9,111 bases of DNA from Heritagella sp051881655 (GTDB taxonomy: Bacteria > Bacillota > Clostridia > Oscillospirales > Acutalibacteraceae): assembly GCA_051881655.1 (NCBI GenBank), contig JBJEQH010000171.1:1-9111 (forward strand), given 5' to 3'. This document shows, piece after piece, positions 4,895 to 9,111 of the stretch. A model generated the notes under the pieces. That model worked only from the letters and a program-made list of their open reading frames with translations, did no database searches and was not told where the DNA came from. Position 1 is the stretch's first letter. Every line of letters starts with the position of its first letter. The position numbers and the translations under genes were made by a program.

Positions 4895-6742
4895 ATGATT
4901 TATCTGACCGCCAAAGGGATTTCCAAAACACACTCGGCCAAAATGCTGCTGGATCAGGTGGATTTTTCCATCGACAGCGGGGACAAAATCGGCGTGATCG
5001 GCATTAACGGCACCGGAAAATCCACGCTGCTGCAAATTCTCGCGGGTTTACAGCCGCCGGATGAGGGCCAGATTGTCACCGGGCGCGACGTGACGGTGCG
5101 CTATCTGCCGCAGAACCCGGTCTTCCCCGCGGGCTGCACGCTGTACGATTATGTGGTCGGGCAGAACCGTACCCTGGATAACGAGGGCACCCTGAAAGGG
5201 GATACCCTGGCCATTTTAAACCGGTTCGGCTTTTCCGATCCCACCCGGGCGGTGGACACCCTCTCCGGCGGGCAGCGGAAAATGGTGGCCCTGGCGGGGG
5301 TTCTGCTGTCCCCCTGCTCGATCCTGATTCTGGACGAGCCCACCAACCACTTAAACGGCGAGGTGGTCGCCTGGCTGGAGGAGACGCTGCGCCGCCGGAA
5401 GGAGGCGCTGGTCATGGTGACCCATGACCGGTATTTTCTGGACCGCGTGTGCAACCGCATTGTGGAGATCGACCACACCCACCTGTACCGCTACGACAGC
5501 AATTTCGAGGGATACCTGGCGCTGAAGGCCGAGCGGGAGGCCATGGAGGAGGCCACCTACCGCAAGGCCCACACCCTGTGGCGGCAGGAGCTGGAGTGGA
5601 TCCGCCGGGGCGCCAAGGCCCGCTCGACCAAGCAAAAGGCCCGGATCCAGCGCTTTGAAGAGCTGGACGAGAAAAAGGCCCCCCAGCGCGACGGGGCGGT
5701 GCAGATCCGTTCGGTTTCCACCCGCATGGGGAAAAAGACCGTGGAGATCGACCACCTGTGCAAGCGCTACGGCGAAAAAATCCTGATGCAGGATTTCTCC
5801 TATCACTTTCTGAAAAACGACCGCGTGGGCTTTGTGGGGCGAAACGGCTGCGGAAAATCCACGCTGATGAAGATGATCGCCGGGGAAATCGAGCCCGACG
5901 GGGGCACCATCACCCGGGGCAGCACCGTGCGCATCGGCTACTACGCCCAGGAGAACGAGCCGCTGGAGAAAGTGCTGCAAACGGATCCCACCGCCCGGGT
6001 GATCGACTATATCCGCGACACGGCCGAGTATATCGAGACCCCCGAGGGCACGGTTTCCGCCGCCCAGATGGCCGAGCGGTTCCTGTTCGACGGCACGCTG
6101 CAGCACTCCCCCATTGCAAAGCTGTCGGGCGGGGAGAAGCGGCGGCTGTATCTGCTGAAAGTGCTGATGGAGGCCCCCAATTTTCTGATTCTGGACGAGC
6201 CCACCAATGACCTGGATATCCGCACGCTGGAAATTTTGGAGGACTATCTGCAGCAGTTCCCCGGGATTGTGGTATCGGTCTCTCACGACCGGTATTTTCT
6301 GGACAAGACCGCCGGGCGGCTGTTCGCCTTTGAGGGGGACGGCCGGGTCACACAGTTCGAGGGCTCGTACAGCGAATACCTGGAGCAGCACCCCCTGACG
6401 GAGGAGGGCACCGCCGGGGACGGCCCGGCCGGGAACGGCCGGGAGGAAAAGGCCCCCAGGGCCCCGCGCACCCGCACCCGCCGCCTGAAATTCACCTATC
6501 GGGAGGAAAAGGAGTACGCCGGGATTGAGAGTGAGATTGCCGCGCTGGAGGAGAGGGCGGCCGAGCTGGACCGGGAGATGGCCGCCTGCGCCAGTGACTT
6601 TACCCGCCTGCAGGAGCTGATGGCGGAGAAAGAGGCCGTCAGCCAGGCGCAGATTGAAAAAATGGAGCGCTTTTTCTATTTAAGCGACCTGGCGGAGCGC
6701 ATCGCCGCCGGGGAGACCGTCACCGAGGAGGTCGGGGAATAA
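4895..6742 (+). CDS. uup: ABC-F family ATPase, Uup-like
   Basis: ABC-F proteins are soluble twin-ATPase factors that act on the ribosome (translation factors or antibiotic-resistance proteins); Uup types are also linked to ribosome assembly and DNA-related phenotypes. The product has 615 residues from ATG 4895, chosen for AAGGGG 7 nt upstream and because an upstream in-frame start (4850) overlaps the -10 box. First cassette: Walker A GINGTGKS (36-43), signature LSGGQ (123-127), Walker B with Glu148, switch His177. The charged interdomain linker spans roughly 200-280. Second cassette: Walker A GRNGCGKS (315-322), LSGGE (410-414), Glu435, His464. There are no membrane segments. A low-complexity Gly/Pro/Arg stretch (about 502-530) leads into a coiled coil (about 535-605) with the LKFTYREEKE signature typical of the Uup C-terminal domain. 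It is monocistronic. Exact subfamily is less certain than the ABC-F call. Confidence 0.93.
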   Translation: MIYLTAKGISKTHSAKMLLDQVDFSIDSGDKIGVIGINGTGKSTLLQILAGLQPPDEGQIVTGRDVTVRYLPQNPVFPAGCTLYDYVVGQNRTLDNEGTLKGDTLAILNRFGFSDPTRAVDTLSGGQRKMVALAGVLLSPCSILILDEPTNHLNGEVVAWLEETLRRRKEALVMVTHDRYFLDRVCNRIVEIDHTHLYRYDSNFEGYLALKAEREAMEEATYRKAHTLWRQELEWIRRGAKARSTKQKARIQRFEELDEKKAPQRDGAVQIRSVSTRMGKKTVEIDHLCKRYGEKILMQDFSYHFLKNDRVGFVGRNGCGKSTLMKMIAGEIEPDGGTITRGSTVRIGYYAQENEPLEKVLQTDPTARVIDYIRDTAEYIETPEGTVSAAQMAERFLFDGTLQHSPIAKLSGGEKRRLYLLKVLMEAPNFLILDEPTNDLDIRTLEILEDYLQQFPGIVVSVSHDRYFLDKTAGRLFAFEGDGRVTQFEGSYSEYLEQHPLTEEGTAGDGPAGNGREEKAPRAPRTRTRRLKFTYREEKEYAGIESEIAALEERAAELDREMAACASDFTRLQELMAEKEAVSQAQIEKMERFFYLSDLAERIAAGETVTEEVGE

Positions 6743-6746
6743 AAAT

Positions 6747-6776
6747 CCGCCCACCCCTTTCCCATGGGGCGGGCGG
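6747..6776. terminator. Bidirectional intrinsic terminator
   Basis: CCGCCCACCCC (6747-6757) pairs with GGGGCGGGCGG (6766-6776) with one mismatch and an 8-nt loop. The stem is flanked by AAAAAT on the left and TTTTGCTTTT on the right. It begins 4 nt after the ABC-F stop and lies 8 nt past the stop of the convergent lipoprotein gene, so it serves both. Confidence 0.9.
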
Positions 6777-6784
6777 TTTTGCTT

Positions 6785-7402
6785 TTATTCGGTGGAAGCA
6801 TCCGCTTCCGCCTGTTGGAACCAGTCCTCGATCCATTTCTCTCCCACCGGCTGATACGCGCCGTTCTGCATCGGGAACGCCACGCTTTTGACCACCCGGC
6901 CGTACCACACCTGCGCATCTCCGGGATCGCCGTACCCCTGCGCGGTGATGCACACCAGCGAAAGGCCGGTCACATGCCCATCGGTATACTGGGTCAAACG
7001 AACGAAGCAGGGCTTGCCGCCATTATCAAAGGTCTCGTCCCAGCCCACATCCCAATAGGGCGTCCAGTACACGGTTTTCCCTGCGGGCAGCACGGTCTCC
7101 TCCCCGCAGGGCTGCGCATCGGCGAGCACGTCCACCGCGTCGAAATCGTATACCCAGCGGTTCTCTTCCTGCAGGGTATAGGTCACCGTACGGCCGCCCT
7201 CCAGCCGGATAGGGAGCCCCGGCTGATTGACCGCCACACCCCAGCCCTCCGGGAAGGGCAGCGTAACCGGGCACGGGTCCGGCTCTTCCATTCGGGTGGG
7301 GGCGGTGTTCGGGTCTGTCCCGCTCTGGCAGCCCGCCAGCAGGATCGCCGCGCACAACAGTACCATCATGCCGCTGAGAAACAACGCTTTTGCCTTTTTC
7401 AT
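6785..7402 (-). CDS. Putative lipoprotein of unknown function (205 aa)
   Basis: I do not recognise a family. The start at 7402 is chosen because it gives a textbook lipoprotein signal: MKKAK, a hydrophobic core (7-22), and the lipobox LAGC with Cys25 as the lipidation site. GGAGAGAGG precedes it; the longer frame from 7438 would put a charged extension before the signal. The mature part is about 181 residues. It opens with a short polar linker and then a soluble domain rich in Trp, Tyr, Gly and Asp, with segments such as FPEGWGV, WVYDFDAVDV and VYWTPYWDVGWDETFD, suggesting a compact beta-rich extracellular domain. It lies downstream of two paralogous lipoprotein genes in the same orientation but shows no clear similarity to them. 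No confident promoter is visible in the 108 nt upstream. Confidence 0.82.
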   Translation of the reverse strand: MKKAKALFLSGMMVLLCAAILLAGCQSGTDPNTAPTRMEEPDPCPVTLPFPEGWGVAVNQPGLPIRLEGGRTVTYTLQEENRWVYDFDAVDVLADAQPCGEETVLPAGKTVYWTPYWDVGWDETFDNGGKPCFVRLTQYTDGHVTGLSLVCITAQGYGDPGDAQVWYGRVVKSVAFPMQNGAYQPVGEKWIEDWFQQAEADASTE

Positions 7403-7471
7403 CGGTTCCTCTCTCCTTTTTTCATTTGTCACAGCCAAATCCGGTTTTCCTCCCCGAGGGGAGAACGGGAA

Positions 7472-7500
7472 GCGGCCCGCACGAAAGCCATGCGGGCCGC
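7472..7500 (-). terminator. Strong inverted repeat after the 367-aa lipoprotein gene
   Basis: GCGGCCCGCA (7472-7481) and TGCGGGCCGC (7491-7500) form a perfect 10-bp GC stem with a 9-nt loop, 10 nt past the stop codon of the upstream gene. On the minus strand it is followed only by TTCCCGTTCT, a poor U-tract, so termination may be partial and may allow read-through into the next lipoprotein gene. The plus strand shows a better T-run (7503-7507). Confidence 0.6.
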
Positions 7501-7510
7501 CCTTTTTGGC

Positions 7511-8614
7511 TTATTTGTCCGTTCCGGTGCAGTATTCTTCCAGATCCTCCAGCGTGCGCAGGCCCTGATTGACCTCGCGGTGCGTGTGGATACCAAACCA
7601 CAGGATGTCATCCGATTCCTCTTCCCAGACGAGCAGGGAGTTATACAGATTTTCCTGCAGGAACAGCTCCTCGTCCCCTTCCCGCAGCAGCGCTACATAG
7701 AGGCTCTTCCCGGGAGCCGGTTCGTTGGGCGAGCCGACCTCGGCCTTGATCGTGCAGGTTTTTCCCGTCAAAACCTGATCGGGGTCTTTGTAGACGGTCT
7801 CCACCCCGGCGTTCAGGTCGCGGTACCAGCGCCCATCCTCCTGATAGGCATCCGACGCGCTTTCAATCTCCACCAGGGCGATGGTCCGGCATCCGTCCAC
7901 CATCTCCGGCACGGTGCGGTCGGCATCCGCCACGGCCGCGTACATCTCCGCTACGGTGTCCACATAGTTGATATCCAGCCCATACCAGCACAGGTTTTCG
8001 GTCACCTCATGTTCGGGACTCGCGTTCGCCCGGCTGTACACCATGGTATCGGTTCCCTCAATCTTCCGGTTGCTGGTCCCGTTCAGCCAAACGACCGCCC
8101 GGTTTCCGGTGGCATCATCCACCGTGACCGGCTGCATGGAGAGGTACGGGGTGCTGATGCGGTACCCGCCTTCTTCTCTCTGGAGGAACAGCAGGGTGCT
8201 GTCCGTCCCGGCGGCATTCACCACCCGGCTGTAGGGCGAGGCGGTCTCGCTTTCCAGCGGCTCGCACAATGCGACGGTCTCTCCCGGCTGCAAATCGCCG
8301 CGCAGGCTCTCCTGCACCGTGTAAGTGGTGGTCACATACCAGCGGTCCCCCTCACAGTAGGGGTCGCTGTTTTTCTCATACTGCGCGGTGATCACCGTGT
8401 CGTGAACCCGCAAAAGCTCCTTTGTGGATGTCACATCGGCATAGGCGCTGCCATCCTCCGGCTTTGGCGGCGTTTGATCCTCCCCGGCGGAATCCTCCTT
8501 ACCCGCCTGAGGAGAGAACTGCGTTGAAGCCTCGCACCCGGCAAACAGCATTCCGTACAGCAGGCAGAGCACAAGGGTCCACACCCCCACGCGCAGCGTT
8601 CCTTTTTTCTTCAT
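7511..8614 (-). CDS. Putative lipoprotein with two related domains, unknown function (367 aa)
   Basis: No named family is recognised. AAGGAGG lies 7 nt before the ATG at 8614. The signal has basic MKKKGTLR, a hydrophobic core (9-24) and lipobox FAGC with Cys27. A Ser/Pro/Glu/Asp-rich linker (28-60) would span the cell wall. Two modules follow: about 62-230 and about 235-367. Both seem to run as an ALVEI/VITAQ-like strand, a DxRWY turn (90-93 and 260-264), a V-x-E-x-V/L strand, a charged loop with a GKS/GTDST-like strand into LLFL or LYVALL, and a closing acidic helix (YVDTVAEMYAAV; LRTLEDLEEY). The first module is closely similar to the partial gene at 8729-9111. A surface-anchored protein with a duplicated beta-rich domain is the best description. 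Confidence 0.85.
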   Translation of the reverse strand: MKKKGTLRVGVWTLVLCLLYGMLFAGCEASTQFSPQAGKEDSAGEDQTPPKPEDGSAYADVTSTKELLRVHDTVITAQYEKNSDPYCEGDRWYVTTTYTVQESLRGDLQPGETVALCEPLESETASPYSRVVNAAGTDSTLLFLQREEGGYRISTPYLSMQPVTVDDATGNRAVVWLNGTSNRKIEGTDTMVYSRANASPEHEVTENLCWYGLDINYVDTVAEMYAAVADADRTVPEMVDGCRTIALVEIESASDAYQEDGRWYRDLNAGVETVYKDPDQVLTGKTCTIKAEVGSPNEPAPGKSLYVALLREGDEELFLQENLYNSLLVWEEESDDILWFGIHTHREVNQGLRTLEDLEEYCTGTDK

Positions 8615-8668
8615 GGTTTTCCCTCCTTTTCTGATGAATCGTGAAATTATCCTGAACCATTTTATTCC

Positions 8669-8689
8669 GCTATTTTGTAATATAATAGC
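8669..8689. repeat. AT-rich dyad upstream of the 367-aa lipoprotein gene
   Basis: GCTATT and AATAGC flank a 9-bp AT-rich centre, 55 bp before the start codon. Its position suits an operator, but no matching -35/-10 pair could be assigned around it with confidence, so this is only a candidate regulatory site. Confidence 0.35.
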
Positions 8690-8711
8690 ATACAAATTTT
8701 AGTTGCCGCTA

Positions 8712-8726
8712 TCTTCTCACAGAAGA
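8712..8726 (-). other. Small hairpin after the partial lipoprotein-type gene
   Basis: TCTTCT/AGAAGA with a 3-nt loop begins 2 nt past the TAA stop of the partial gene. It has no T-tract (TAGCGG follows), so it is at best a weak terminator or a 3'-end stabilising element. Confidence 0.35.
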
Positions 8727-8728
8727 CA

Positions 8729-9111
8729 TTATTCTGTATCCGTATGCAAAACTTCAGCCAAATCCTCTACGGTATCTACATACAAATCCTCTTCACTATA
8801 ATAGGCGAGAGCATCTTCACTTGCCATCGCTGTATTTGTTTCCTCGGTACTCCATACAATTTGCTTTTCGCCGGTCTCTGCATTGAGTACCACCGGATAC
8901 ATAGAGAGGGCCGGAGTACTGATTCGGTACCCATCTCCCTCTTGAATGAGGAATAACAGCGTGCTATCTGTTCCGATTCCCTCCACTTGGCCACTATAGG
9001 GGGAAGCTGTTTCACTCTCCAGATGCTCTTGAACGGTAATCATGTCACCCGGCTGCAAGTCACCACTCAGGCTCTCTTCCACCGTATATGTTGTATCCAC
9101 ATACCATTCCA
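8729..9111 (-). CDS. Paralogue of the first domain of the 367-aa lipoprotein (N-terminus beyond window)
   Basis: The frame runs from TAA (8731-8729) to the right edge without a start that fits. The homology continues upstream (EWYV matches RWYV), so an in-frame GTG at 9100 is not the real start. The visible 127 residues align with residues about 92-230 of the neighbouring lipoprotein. They share GDLQPG, LESETASPYS, GTDSTLLFL and GYRISTP, and both reach a YVDTVE/AE closing helix. This copy lacks the long insert before that helix and ends there, without the second module. Function is unknown; an N-terminal lipoprotein signal is expected but not seen. Composition is unlike its neighbours: bases 8761-8820 are 40% G+C by direct count, against 62% for 8461-8520 in the paralogue. 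Confidence 0.8.
   Translation of the reverse strand, partial: EWYVDTTYTVEESLSGDLQPGDMITVQEHLESETASPYSGQVEGIGTDSTLLFLIQEGDGYRISTPALSMYPVVLNAETGEKQIVWSTEETNTAMASEDALAYYSEEDLYVDTVEDLAEVLHTDTE

Noticed and set aside
5351..6391. 346-codon minus-strand frame inside the ABC-F gene
   Set aside because: Antisense to conserved Walker and signature motifs; no family features.
6764..8527. 587-codon plus-strand open frame across the lipoprotein genes
   Set aside because: It begins inside the bidirectional terminator and is antisense to two genes with good ribosome-binding sites and lipoboxes; the product is a low-complexity, Arg/His-rich shadow.
8729..9100. Complete 123-aa gene starting at GTG 9100
   Set aside because: Homology to the neighbouring paralogue continues upstream of the GTG to the window edge, so the gene is partial rather than short.
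1..9111. CRISPR arrays, tRNA or rRNA genes, insertion sequences
   Set aside because: No regularly spaced repeats, tRNA-like cloverleaf, rRNA segments, transposase or flanking terminal repeats were found on either strand.

Overview
The window looks like chromosomal DNA of a GC-rich Clostridia-type Firmicute, plausibly Oscillospiraceae/Ruminococcaceae. The grounds are consensus sigma-A promoters, strong purine-rich Shine-Dalgarno sites, a TetR regulator, small lipoproteins with Gram-positive style signal peptides, and the gene order serC-serA-DUF1015. The taxonomic call is an inference from gene content and composition only.

Layout: (1) 1-641, a TetR-family repressor on the minus strand, cut by the left edge, with a consensus promoter whose 17-bp spacer holds a near-perfect palindromic operator. 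(2) 762-4676, a minus-strand serine-biosynthesis operon: promoter, about 340-nt leader, serC (phosphoserine aminotransferase), serA (phosphoglycerate dehydrogenase with ACT domain), and a DUF1015 gene that overlaps serA by ATGA, ending in an intrinsic terminator. (3) 4677-4894, a divergent intergenic region with inverted repeats and the promoter of the next gene. (4) 4895-6742, a plus-strand Uup-like ABC-F ATPase, separated from the next gene by a bidirectional terminator. (5) 6785-9111, three minus-strand lipoprotein-type genes of unknown function, two of them paralogous; the last is cut by the right edge and is clearly AT-richer.

The main discovery is in the serC leader. It encodes a 38-residue peptide with its own Shine-Dalgarno site, in which 8 of 13 consecutive codons are serine. 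Five of these are TCA, a codon used for none of the 15 serines in serC. A segment just after the serine run (4496-4507) is complementary over 12 bases, with one G-U pair, to the 5' arm of a strong intrinsic terminator (4346-4386) that ends about 40 nt before the serC start codon. This is the architecture of ribosome-mediated transcriptional attenuation responding to charged tRNA-Ser. No T-box motif or known serine riboswitch signature is seen in the leader. The operon also has no recognisable serB, leaving the role of the coupled DUF1015 gene as a second open question.
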